64,000 nucleotides of DNA from PLA3 sp964592235. GTDB lineage: Bacteria > Planctomycetota > Phycisphaerae > UBA1845 > UTPLA1. Below are positions 56,838 through 64,000 of this stretch, piece after piece. The stretch covers positions 124,001 through 188,000 of the forward strand of contig CAZQCF010000002.1 in NCBI GenBank assembly GCA_964592235.1, given 5' to 3'. Position 1 is the stretch's first letter, and the number at the start of each line of letters is the position of its first letter. A program made the translations under genes and the position numbers. Under the pieces are notes generated by a model. It worked only from the letters and a program-made list of their open reading frames with translations, ran no database searches and had not been told where the DNA came from.

Positions 56838-58772
56838 TTAGTCTCCGGTGTCTTGCGGTGTGGTCGAACGCGGACGTCCGGGTGCGCGAGGCCGCGGCGC
56901 GGGGCCGGGCGACTGCGGACGGCGAGGTTGCTCCGCATCGCCGTCGGCTTCATGCGATCCGACCACCTTGAGCAATTGTGTTGCCATCTCTCGAAATTCT
57001 TCGCCAATCGTCGGCAAGTCTGAAGCCGAAACGCTCAACCGGCCGGTGATGCGACCGTCTTCGATCGTCGCCCCCCAGGCGATCATCGGACCCGGCCGGG
57101 CTGGCGGCTTGACGGAGACTTTCATGGCCGGCGGAACGCGTGCGTCGGGGTCATTTGTGCGGCCCGCAAGCGTCGCTGCGGTCAGCGATGGAAGCGTTGC
57201 TGCCACTTCGCCGACATCGAGCAATGCCGTGATCTGGCACGACTTGGGCAACCGTGCCAGGGCGGCCCGAGCCGATGCGTTCTTGTTCAGCGTCCGGCCC
57301 GCCTTCAAGACGTTCGAGATCTCGCAAACACCGCCCTTCGGTTGAGCCATCGTAAAGACGAGGTGCCCATCGTCGATCGCGCCAATCTGCAACGTGCAGT
57401 TCTCGCCGTACAGCGCCGCCACCTCCCGGCGGAAGTCCTCCGTCGTATCCGGGCCGATCAGCGGCGCCTCGCGGTAATCCATCTCGCCACACCGCTTTCG
57501 GCTGAACTTCACCTTGCCATATCCCATATTCGGCATGAACGACGCCATCATCTCCGACGAATTCTCGTGAACAAATTGCGCTTCATCCAGCCCGCGCTTG
57601 GCGTCCCGCATCAACGTCCCGCTGATGATCTCTAACGGAAACACATCGTCCTGCTTCGAACCCATGACCATGTAAAGCCCCTGGGATCGCCCGCTCATCT
57701 CGTGTACGGTCGCCACAAGCTTCTCGCGCTGGGCCGCGGCGCTGCCTTGTCGGACGCCAGGCTGCTTCAGCAGCAAATCCATGACACGGCAACTGAAACT
57801 GTGTCTCGCATCCACTTGCCAGTCCAGCGCGAGGATCGCCATGAACCGCCGATCGACGATCAGGCTGCCGAAATCCGCGCCGCTGCTTCGAATGCTGTCG
57901 AGGTACTCGCGGACTTCGCCGTTCCGCGAGAACGTATGATGATGAACCAGCTCGAGCGTCGCCCCGTCGAAGCGAATCGCCGCCGACAGTGTTTGCATTT
58001 CATCAACAACCTGCATCACGCGGTCGGCGGCCCAGTCTGCCACGACTCGAACGCCCTCTGGCATTTCGTCCTCGAGCTTGGACGACTCGAGCATGCCCAG
58101 CTTCATCGCGTTGACCGCGAGCGAGACAAACGGGCGAATGCGATCGCGCCACGCCGGCGACCAGAAATAGACAAAGACATCGGAGTCGCGCCCCAAGGCC
58201 TGCTGCACCGGGTCAAGCGAAGCCGGGAGCCCCTGCTCCTTTGATACCTGCTTGAGAAATCGTTGCAACGGAAGCCGCCGACCAGCAATAAACGCCGTGC
58301 CGCGCCGCATCAGCAGACATCGCTTACCACCGATCCCCGACACAGTTTGAATCACCCCGTCCGGCGGGCAGCCCTCCGGCGCGATCGGCTCGAGGTTCTT
58401 CGGATGAAACAAAAGTGCGAGGTGCTCCCGCGCCATGGTCGCCCGGGTCGAGACGATCACCACCGGCTGATTGAAATCCACAACTCCTCGTGGAAGGTCA
58501 AACGAGTCGAGCACGTCGTCGGGGGCGAAGAGCTGTGCCCGGGGAAAGTTCTTCTCGAGATAGGCGTTCAAGCGCTCCGTCGTCGCAGCGAGGTTTGGAA
58601 ACACCACGACGGCCGCGGCATCACGCGGAACTTCGGCCAGCGGATCGCCGGCCAGGAGCCGCGTACTGAAGACACAGACCGCCAGCGCCAGAACCCATGC
58701 CTCGCTCCCGCGAACGGGCAGGATCGCCTTTGACCTGGTAAACGCTTGTCTGGTCTTGAGTAAACTAGTCAA
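56838..58772 (-). CDS. Large exported protein, paralogue-like to 54894
   Basis: 644 aa from a TTG at 58772, the only start-type codon before the signal peptide; start confidence is low. A signal peptide (EAWVLALAVCVFSTRLLAG) is followed by DPLAEVPRDAAAVVVFPNLAATTERLNAYLEKNF, the same entry pattern as the next gene. Alternating strands and helices follow (FNQPVVIVSTRATMA, VIQTVSGIGGKRCLLMRRG), and a C-terminal Pro/Arg-rich tail replaces the acidic tail of the neighbour. Gap to the 54894 gene is 102 bp, so they may share a transcript. No enzyme motif. Function unknown. Confidence 0.62.
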   Translation of the reverse strand: MTSLLKTRQAFTRSKAILPVRGSEAWVLALAVCVFSTRLLAGDPLAEVPRDAAAVVVFPNLAATTERLNAYLEKNFPRAQLFAPDDVLDSFDLPRGVVDFNQPVVIVSTRATMAREHLALLFHPKNLEPIAPEGCPPDGVIQTVSGIGGKRCLLMRRGTAFIAGRRLPLQRFLKQVSKEQGLPASLDPVQQALGRDSDVFVYFWSPAWRDRIRPFVSLAVNAMKLGMLESSKLEDEMPEGVRVVADWAADRVMQVVDEMQTLSAAIRFDGATLELVHHHTFSRNGEVREYLDSIRSSGADFGSLIVDRRFMAILALDWQVDARHSFSCRVMDLLLKQPGVRQGSAAAQREKLVATVHEMSGRSQGLYMVMGSKQDDVFPLEIISGTLMRDAKRGLDEAQFVHENSSEMMASFMPNMGYGKVKFSRKRCGEMDYREAPLIGPDTTEDFRREVAALYGENCTLQIGAIDDGHLVFTMAQPKGGVCEISNVLKAGRTLNKNASARAALARLPKSCQITALLDVGEVAATLPSLTAATLAGRTNDPDARVPPAMKVSVKPPARPGPMIAWGATIEDGRITGRLSVSASDLPTIGEEFREMATQLLKVVGSHEADGDAEQPRRPQSPGPAPRPRAPGRPRSTTPQDTGD

Positions 58773-59059
58773 CTGTCACACGGAGGATGTATTCGCGAAG
58801 AATCAGATTCCGCCGGGTCCAACCCGGAAGCCGAGTCGATCCGCCGACCAATGGGCCGCCGACCAATTAGGTACCTTTGGTGGTCGCGGCGCCCGGCGCG
58901 CGGATTCTTCGAAACGACGTTGTATCGTTGCCTGGTCCACACCGGCAACTTCTGCGAGGCAAGGATTCTAACGGAAACTCTGCCGCCGTCTAACGCCCGA
59001 TATCACACTGGGATTGCGAATCGGCTGCGCAAATTCACAGGGCCGAATCGGCGGTCGTA

Positions 59060-59776
59060 TCAGATCGCTGCGGATCGCGTAATTCGTTCACGGACCCAAT
59101 CAACCGTAACACCCTTTTCCGCCAGCATCTGCGCCACGAAGCCCTCTGGCTCGCGCAGAATCGCCAGCAGCAGGTGTTCGTCGCTGACCTCGCCGTGGCC
59201 AAGCCGGTTGGCAGAATCGACCGCCATGATGAGGCGGTGCCAGAATCGGGTCGAGTGAAACGCCTTGGCCAGCTCCTGCTGGTGGATCCACTCCATCGCG
59301 TCGTGGCCGCTGGCGACGCCGGCGTGGTCCTCGTAGGTCGACGAGCGAAGCAGCGTCAGGATTTCTTCGCGAATCTGTTCGAGCTTGACTCCCCGGCCGT
59401 TGAGCAGTTTTGCGGGGATGTCGCTCCCCTCGCGCAGACAGCCCAGCAGCAGGTGCTCCGTGCCGACGTACTTGTGGCCCAGCTTGCGTGCCTCGTCGAT
59501 CGCATATTGCACGACCTGACGCATGGCGGCGTTTTGTGCCATCTTAGTGGCATGCACGTCCTTGCGCCCCGGCTCCACCATCTTGTTCAATTCGGATCGC
59601 AGCGTCTCCAGATCGACGCCCATGTTGCGCAACACAAGCGTCGCCACGCTCGACGTCACCGCCAGAATACCCATGAACATGTGAACCGGCGCGAGAAAAT
59701 CGTGATGAAGCCGGATCGCCTCCTGATTCGCCAGGGCCATCGCCCGCCGCGCTCGGTCGCTAAATCGTTCGTGCAC
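59060..59776 (-). CDS. Orphan Clp N-terminal domain protein with three repeats
   Basis: 238 aa from a GTG at 59776, supported by GGGAG 7 bp upstream; the longer frame to 59812 lacks a site. Three copies of the Clp N-domain helical repeat are visible: FSDRARRAMALANQEAIRLHHDFLAP, MRQVVQYAIDEARKLGHKYVGTEHLLLGCL and FWHRLIMAVDSANRLGHGEVSDEHLLLAIL. Normal Clp N domains have two. There is no AAA+ module, so it may act as an adaptor for ClpC/ClpB or as a peptide-binding protein; this is inference. It lies 77 bp after the EF-G stop and may be cotranscribed. Confidence 0.82.
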   Translation of the reverse strand: MHERFSDRARRAMALANQEAIRLHHDFLAPVHMFMGILAVTSSVATLVLRNMGVDLETLRSELNKMVEPGRKDVHATKMAQNAAMRQVVQYAIDEARKLGHKYVGTEHLLLGCLREGSDIPAKLLNGRGVKLEQIREEILTLLRSSTYEDHAGVASGHDAMEWIHQQELAKAFHSTRFWHRLIMAVDSANRLGHGEVSDEHLLLAILREPEGFVAQMLAEKGVTVDWVRERITRSAAI

Positions 59777-59853
59777 TGTAGTCTCCCTCGTTGGTACGCC
59801 AATGGGTGGCATGGCCGCGGCCGTTGGCGGCCATGATTGCCGCCGAAACTCCC

Positions 59854-62103
59854 TTACTTCTTCGCCGGCGCCGGCGGCGCCTTGCCGCTCTTCGCCAGTC
59901 GCACCGCCTCAATCACTTCCGCCTGAATCGACTGCGGCACGCGCTTGTATTTCTGAAACTCCATCGTGAACGACGCCTTGCCCTGCGACAGCGACCGCAC
60001 GTCCGTCGCATAACCGAACATCCGCGCCAGCGGAACTTCCGCGTCGATCACCGTCGAGACGCCTCGATTCTCGCTGCCCAGCACCAGCCCGCGTCGGCTC
60101 GACAAGTCGCCGATGATCGGCCCCTGAAACTCGCTCGGCGTCTCGACCTGAACCTTCATGATCGGCTCCAGCAGCACCGGACCCGACTTGAGGAAGGCCT
60201 CCTTCATCGCATCGCGCGCGCAAATCTGAAACGCCATGTCCGACGAGTCCACCGCGTGCGACGAGCCGTCTTCAAGGATCATCTTGATGCCGGTCATCTG
60301 GAAGCCCGCGAGCGGACCCTTGCTCAAGACCGACTGAAAGCCCTTGTCCACCGAGGGGATGTATTCCGTCGGAATGCGCCCGCCGAAGACTTTGTTCTCA
60401 AACTCGTATCCGCTCTCGTGATCTTCCGGAAGCGGCTCCAGCTTGCCGACGATGTGCGCGTACTGTCCGCTACCACCGGTCTGCTTCTTGTGCTTGTAGT
60501 TGTAATCCACCGCCTTCGACGGCGCCTCGCGGTAGCTCACCTTCGGCTGACCGACGGTGACATCCACCTTGTACTCGCGCCGAATGCGCTCGCAGTACAC
60601 ATCGAGGTGCAATTCGCCCATGCCGGAGATGATCGTCTCGCCCGTGTCCGGGTCGCTGCTGACGTGGAACGTCGGGTCCTCCCGCGCGAAACGGCCCAGC
60701 GCCTTGGAAAACTTGTCGCGATCGCCCGTCTTCGTCGGCGAGACCGCCAGCGAAATCACCGGGTCCATCACATGCATCGACTCCATCGACATGTTGATGC
60801 CTTCGCCGCAGAACGTGTCGCCGGAGATGCAATCCAGCCCGACGACCGCCACGATGTCGCCCGCCGTCGCGAAATCAAGGTCCTCGCGATCGTTCGCGTG
60901 CATGCGAAGGATGCGGCTGAACCGCTGCTCCTTGCGCGTCCGCGTGCAGGCGTATCGCTCGCCGCGCACCATTTTGCCCTGATAGATACGCATGAACGTG
61001 AGCTGGCCGAACGTCTCGTCCACCAGCTTGAACGCCAGCGCCACCAGCGGCGATTCCGGGCTGGCGTCGATCGGCACTTCGGCCTCGTCGTTGTCCATGT
61101 CCAGCGCGAAGACTTCGCGATCGACCGGCGACGGCAGGTATTTCACCATCGCGTCGAGCAGCAACTGCACGCCCTTGTTCTTGTAGGCCGAGCCCATCAG
61201 AACCGGTGCGATCTGGCCGGCGATGGTGCCGCGCCGCAGGATCGTGTGGATCAACTCCTCGGGCACGGGCTTTTCTTCGAGCATGATCGAGAGCAGTTCG
61301 TCGTCGTACATGCTTAGCGCGTCGAGCATGCCGGTGCGGGCGCTCTTCGCCTCGGCCTCAAAGGCCGCGGGAATCTCCTCCCAGCGAATCTTCTCGCCCT
61401 TCTCGCCGTCGAAGTAGGCCGCCTTCATGCGGATCAGGTCGATGATGCCCGCCAGGTCCGGCCCGACGCCGATTGGCATCTGCAACTGGACCGTGGTGAG
61501 TTCGAGCTTCTCTTCCAGACCCTTGATGACGTTGATCGGGTCGGCGCCGGTGCGATCCAGCTTGTTAATAAAGCAGATGCGCGGCACGTTGTAGCGCTTC
61601 ATCTGCCGGTCGACGGTAATCGACTGCGACTGCACGCCGGCGACGCCGCACAGCACGAGAATCGCGCCGTCCAGCACGCGCAGCGACCGCTCGACCTCGA
61701 CGGTGAAGTCGACGTGGCCGGGCGTGTCGATGATGTTGATCTTGTTGTCTTCCCACTCGACCTGCGTGGCGGCGGAGGTGATGGTGATGCCGCGCTCCTT
61801 CTCAAGCTCCATGTAGTCCATGGTGGCGCCGTCGCCCTCTTTGCCCTTGACCTCCTGGATCTTGTGAATGCGGCCTGCGTAGTACAGGATGCGCTCCGTC
61901 AGAGTGGTCTTGCCGGAGTCGATGTGGGCGCTGATGCCTACGTTCCGCAACATGCTCATGCCTGATGCTGTCATCGCGTTTCGAGCCTTGTTAGGTTTCG
62001 CGCCGGTCGGGCGACTTCGCTCGCCGGCATGGTTATCCATTCGCTCGGGCGAACCAACGTCCGCGCCGATCAAGTTCGTCTCTTCGTCCGGTTGCACCGC
62101 CAT
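59854..62103 (-). CDS. fusA: Elongation factor G, mitochondrial/spd type
   Basis: 749 aa. Start ATG at 62103 has GGAG 8 bp upstream; it adds a 48-residue N-terminal extension before the usual start, so an internal ATG (61974 or 61959) is an alternative. G motifs: AHIDSGKTT (59-67), ITITSAATQVEW, DTPGHVDFT and INKLDRTG. The sequences VAGVQSQSITVDRQMKRYNVP, SAYKNKGVQLLLDAMVKYLPSP and HKIQEVKGKEGDGATMDYMELEKERG match mitochondrial EF-G1 and the planctomycete/spirochaete 'spd' EF-G group more than classical bacterial FusA. Role: translocation during protein synthesis. Stands first in a unit with the Clp-N gene. Confidence 0.93.
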   Translation of the reverse strand: MAVQPDEETNLIGADVGSPERMDNHAGERSRPTGAKPNKARNAMTASGMSMLRNVGISAHIDSGKTTLTERILYYAGRIHKIQEVKGKEGDGATMDYMELEKERGITITSAATQVEWEDNKINIIDTPGHVDFTVEVERSLRVLDGAILVLCGVAGVQSQSITVDRQMKRYNVPRICFINKLDRTGADPINVIKGLEEKLELTTVQLQMPIGVGPDLAGIIDLIRMKAAYFDGEKGEKIRWEEIPAAFEAEAKSARTGMLDALSMYDDELLSIMLEEKPVPEELIHTILRRGTIAGQIAPVLMGSAYKNKGVQLLLDAMVKYLPSPVDREVFALDMDNDEAEVPIDASPESPLVALAFKLVDETFGQLTFMRIYQGKMVRGERYACTRTRKEQRFSRILRMHANDREDLDFATAGDIVAVVGLDCISGDTFCGEGINMSMESMHVMDPVISLAVSPTKTGDRDKFSKALGRFAREDPTFHVSSDPDTGETIISGMGELHLDVYCERIRREYKVDVTVGQPKVSYREAPSKAVDYNYKHKKQTGGSGQYAHIVGKLEPLPEDHESGYEFENKVFGGRIPTEYIPSVDKGFQSVLSKGPLAGFQMTGIKMILEDGSSHAVDSSDMAFQICARDAMKEAFLKSGPVLLEPIMKVQVETPSEFQGPIIGDLSSRRGLVLGSENRGVSTVIDAEVPLARMFGYATDVRSLSQGKASFTMEFQKYKRVPQSIQAEVIEAVRLAKSGKAPPAPAKK

Positions 62104-62706
62104 CGTCGTCGCTCCGCAAAAGCCATCAGCCGTAAGCTGCTAGCCGTCGGCCATTTGCCTTGGGCTTGAGGCTTGAGACCCGGGCCTTGAGGCCTGTTGC
62201 CTGGGATTCGTAGGTCGGATCGGAAGACCCGACGTGAACCTCATCGCTCTAGCAAAGGCTGTAGGGTGGGTCAGCCTTATCGACCCACCACCTTGTACGC
62301 GGCTCACGGCTCAAAGCTCATGGCTCATTTATCGGCCTGCACCCCAAGCCGCTGGAAAACTCCGTTCCGCGAATCTCAAGTTGTAAGGGATTCCGCCTCG
62401 ACCTGCTACGCTGATTGCGTAACCCAAGACATGACAACGCCTTACATCTCACCCGCCGCGCATTTCACAACGGCGAGCCGTGTATGGTAATTGTGCGGTT
62501 GCACAAAGTCAAGGAAATTGTTCTTCGGAGTGCGCGGAAATAATAGTTCGACCACTCAGATCACGAACTTGTTGATTGCGTTGATTGCACCGTTTTTCAA
62601 TGTTATGATGCCCGCCAACGCTTCCTGAGGAGCGCCGCAGGCGCGGTGACGCGCCGCCTAGCTGTCTGTCATTGCGACTGGCCCTGAGGCCGAAGGAGGA
62701 ATTCCC
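62104..62706. other. 603-bp intergenic region with hairpin and promoter
   Basis: No gene is supported. Next to fusA it is filled by degenerate repeats such as GCTTGAGGCTTGAGAC and GGCCTTGAGGCC. A hairpin GGTGGGTC/GACCCACC lies at 62265-62289. Further right the sequence turns AT-rich towards the promoter of the 62707 gene. Confidence 0.55.
62581..62609 (+). promoter_or_regulatory. Candidate promoter of the 62707 gene
   Basis: TTGATT (62581-62586), 17-bp spacer, TATGAT (62604-62609), followed about 80 bp later by a strong AAGGAGG site. Good match for sigma-70-type consensus in an AT-rich stretch. Confidence 0.6.
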
Positions 62707-63147
62707 ATGACGGGTGACCGCATCGAAACTCTTATTGACGAATTAAACGTAACATCGCCAGAGTACGCGAAGCTTGCGAGCTCGTTGTCCGACGGAATTG
62801 CTAGACTCGAGCAATTCCTTGATAGCCTGCCTGGTAAAATAGAGACAACAGTATCATCCGGTGGTTTCTCGGAATCAAACGACCTGATGCTGCGCTTCAC
62901 GCGCTCGAAACAGAGCTGGATAATCGAAGTGGGGGAATTCGTACTTGGTCCTAATGATGAGCCATGTAGAAAATGGAGCCTCCTTCGAGAATCGCCTCTT
63001 GAATTGAAAATTCAGGCGTCGCCGCTCATTCGGCAACTCTTGACGGCGATGATTAATGAACAGAATGATCGCCTACAAAAATTGAAGCAAGTCGTTCCAC
63101 TCATTGAATCCCTGAAGCCGCTGATCGAAAAAGGAGGCGAACGATGA
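62707..63147 (+). CDS. Small helical protein of unknown function (AT-richer accessory gene)
   Basis: 146 aa, ATG preceded by AAGGAGGA. Predicted mostly helical: an N-terminal helix LIDELNVTSPEYAKLASSLSDGIARLEQFLDSL, a short beta segment (KQSWIIEVGEFVLG), and a long C-terminal helix with NEQNDRLQKLKQVVPLIESLKPLI. No signal peptide or known motif. The gene has clearly lower GC than the rest of the window and is followed by a repeat-rich end, which points to lateral origin. The next gene overlaps its last 4 bases. Confidence 0.65.
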   Translation: MTGDRIETLIDELNVTSPEYAKLASSLSDGIARLEQFLDSLPGKIETTVSSGGFSESNDLMLRFTRSKQSWIIEVGEFVLGPNDEPCRKWSLLRESPLELKIQASPLIRQLLTAMINEQNDRLQKLKQVVPLIESLKPLIEKGGER

Positions 63148-63437
63148 AGTCGACCTCCCCTTCCGACTATCCCTGCTGGGCACGATGTCTAGGATGTTTT
63201 GTTTGCATCGCGTCGTTGCCGGCACTCATCGTCGTTGCATCGTTTGGTGTGCAATCTCCAAATTCGACAGTGTATACAGCTGCATTGCTTTCACTGAGAG
63301 GACTGTCAACATTGACAAATAATCGCAAGTACAACGACGGTCCACTTGCATCTGTATTCGGCCTTTTCGTGCGGAATTCGCAAAAAAAGCGCAAGCCAGC
63401 AGTTGAGGAGTGCGCACCCAAACGCTCAGCCGCATGA
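63144..63437 (+). CDS. Short membrane protein of unknown function
   Basis: 97 aa; ATG overlaps the preceding stop by 4 bp. One hydrophobic segment near residues 15-35 (LGCFVCIASLPALIVVASFG) with four Cys residues at the start, then a basic C-terminal tail (KKRKPAVEE). No family recognised. It could be a small membrane partner of the 62707 product or a truncated remnant. Composition as its partner. Confidence 0.5.
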   Translation: MKSTSPSDYPCWARCLGCFVCIASLPALIVVASFGVQSPNSTVYTAALLSLRGLSTLTNNRKYNDGPLASVFGLFVRNSQKKRKPAVEECAPKRSAA

Positions 63438-63550
63438 TCGCGTCATTGGAGAATTCAGTCGTGTAAGGCGATCCGGCCAGACGGCTTAATGTGCGCCAAT
63501 CCCCGGCAGTTGCTGACCCAAGCCCGGCTGAAGCCGGCTGAAATAACAGT

Positions 63551-63610
63551 GTTGGGGGCTGGGTACCACCCGCTGAAGCGGGTGGCAAACACCGGTCGGC
63601 CGAAGCCGAC
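63551..63610 (+). repeat. Direct repeat, copy 1
   Basis: About 60 bp beginning GTTGGGGG and containing the palindrome CCACCCGCTGAAGCGGGTGG plus ACCGGTCGGCCGAAGCCGAC. A second copy is at 63780-63840; the two differ by one insertion and one base near the start. In the repeat the hairpin could be an RNA structure or a recombination site. Confidence 0.85.
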
Positions 63611-63659
63611 CCCCGGGCAGTCGCGCCAGGATTTTCTAAGAGCGCCTAAAAGAAGCTTG

Positions 63660-63710
63660 TGTGGCACCGCCGTCTCGGCGGTGAATCACGGGCGAGACGC
63701 CCGTGCCACA
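63660..63710. repeat. Compound palindrome with TGTGGCA ends
   Basis: Flanked by TGTGGCA (63660-63666) and its inverse TGCCACA (63704-63710). Inside are two hairpins, CACCGCCG/CGGCGGTG (63665-63683) and CACGGGCG/CGCCCGTG (63687-63705). A miniature non-coding mobile element or structured repeat; similar elements are common in high-GC environmental genomes. Confidence 0.8.
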
Positions 63711-63779
63711 AGGTACTTTGAAGCGCTCTAAATAGCGGATGACATATACCGGTTGGCTGTAGTCATCTGAAGTTGCAAT

Positions 63780-63840
63780 GTTGGGGGACCGGGTACCACC
63801 CGCTGAAGCGGGTGGCAAACACCGGTCGGCCGAAGCCGAC
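63780..63840 (+). repeat. Direct repeat, copy 2
   Basis: Same unit as 63551-63610, 229 bp further right, with GTTGGGGGACC instead of GTTGGGGGCT at the start. Confidence 0.85.
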
Positions 63841-63850
63841 TGAAAGTGCT

Positions 63851-63970
63851 AACAGTCGAAGCGCCGCCATTCAGGTTGAAGCGCCCCCTGTTCAAGTCGA
63901 AGTGTCACCAGTTCAAGTCGAAGCGCCGCCAGATGAGGTAGAAGCGCCACAATTTAAGGCCGAAGGCACG
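63851..63970 (+). repeat. 21-bp tandem repeat, five to six units
   Basis: Units start at 63851, 63872, 63893, 63914, 63935 and 63956, each of the form ...CAAGTCGAAGCGCC.... Frame-preserving for a Val/Glu/Ala/Pro heptapeptide, but the frame (63773-63991) begins inside the direct repeat and looks like repeat read-through, so no gene is called. Confidence 0.75.
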
Positions 63971-64000
63971 AACCGGTCGGTTAAAGAATGAAGCAACCAT

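Noticed and set aside
59791..61317. Forward frame of 508 codons opposite EF-G
   Set aside because: His/Arg/Leu-rich shadow; EF-G on the minus strand has all GTPase motifs.
63773..63991. Small frame with heptad Val-Glu-Ala-Pro repeats as a gene
   Set aside because: It begins inside a direct repeat, has no binding site, and its only feature is the 21-bp tandem repeat; annotated as repeat.
1..64000. tRNA, rRNA or riboswitch genes
   Set aside because: I looked in the main intergenic gaps and saw no cloverleaf-like, rRNA-like or cobalamin-riboswitch-like sequence; a covariance-model scan would be needed to exclude short RNAs.

Overview
The window is a high-GC (by eye low-to-mid 60s %), densely coded bacterial chromosome segment that reads like a member of the Planctomycetota, probably close to Phycisphaerae. 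Supporting signs are an eight-gene MoxR / DUF58 / BatA / VWA operon, a PEP-CTERM sorting signal, a mitochondrial/spd-type EF-G, recurrent 'ATSQPAA'-like linkers after signal peptides, lineage-style exported proteins and a short C-terminal dockerin-like module. I find no rRNA, tRNA, CRISPR array or transposase.

Region by region: 0.4-3.8 kb holds two amidohydrolases flanking a small exported protein. 3.8-11.2 kb holds QueG, a small unknown protein, SppA, a lipoprotein-type thioredoxin-domain protein (DUF255/YyaL), an exported unknown protein and a cyclic-nucleotide-binding protein. 11.4-23.4 kb holds two glutamate dehydrogenase paralogues, a minus-strand operon (coiled-coil/zinc-knuckle membrane protein, Fe(III)-type binding protein, fused permease, RmlD-like reductase), a DUF502 protein, a YifB/ComM ATPase and FolP. 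23.5-26 kb holds a TMTC-like membrane/TPR protein. 26-39.2 kb is the minus-strand MoxR operon, mostly joined by 4-bp stop/start overlaps: MoxR, DUF58, BatA-like, VWA membrane protein, a 1187-residue membrane/coiled-coil protein, a Q/P-rich exported protein, a prenyltransferase-repeat protein and an NPCBM-like protein. 39.6-41.6 kb holds an epimerase, a VOC protein and a DUF486 protein.

41.8-48.4 kb is one 2203-codon reading frame for a giant RTX-repeat surface protein. It contains an internal PEP-CTERM signal followed directly by a second signal peptide, so it looks like two secreted proteins fused end to end. 48.7-54 kb is the most unusual accessory area. A Ser/Thr kinase, a membrane protein and a protein with a caspase-like His/Cys arrangement form one tight operon. 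Downstream of it sits a roughly 1.5-kb cassette with a barstar-family protein and two unknown genes. This cassette is bounded by two 98-bp direct repeats, one being the 3' end of the caspase-like gene and the other a detached copy. The methyltransferase on the opposite strand reads through that detached copy.

54-62.1 kb returns to housekeeping and exported genes: cobalamin adenosyltransferase, two large exported proteins of similar layout, an orphan Clp N-domain protein with three repeats, and EF-G. The last 1.9 kb is more AT-rich, with two small unknown genes, long direct repeats, a compound palindrome and a 21-bp tandem repeat, which suggests the edge of an accessory region.

Functional names rest on motifs read by eye; no database search was run. 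Many start codons were moved inward from the longest reading frame using ribosome-binding sites, 4-bp overlaps and signal peptides, as stated in each entry.
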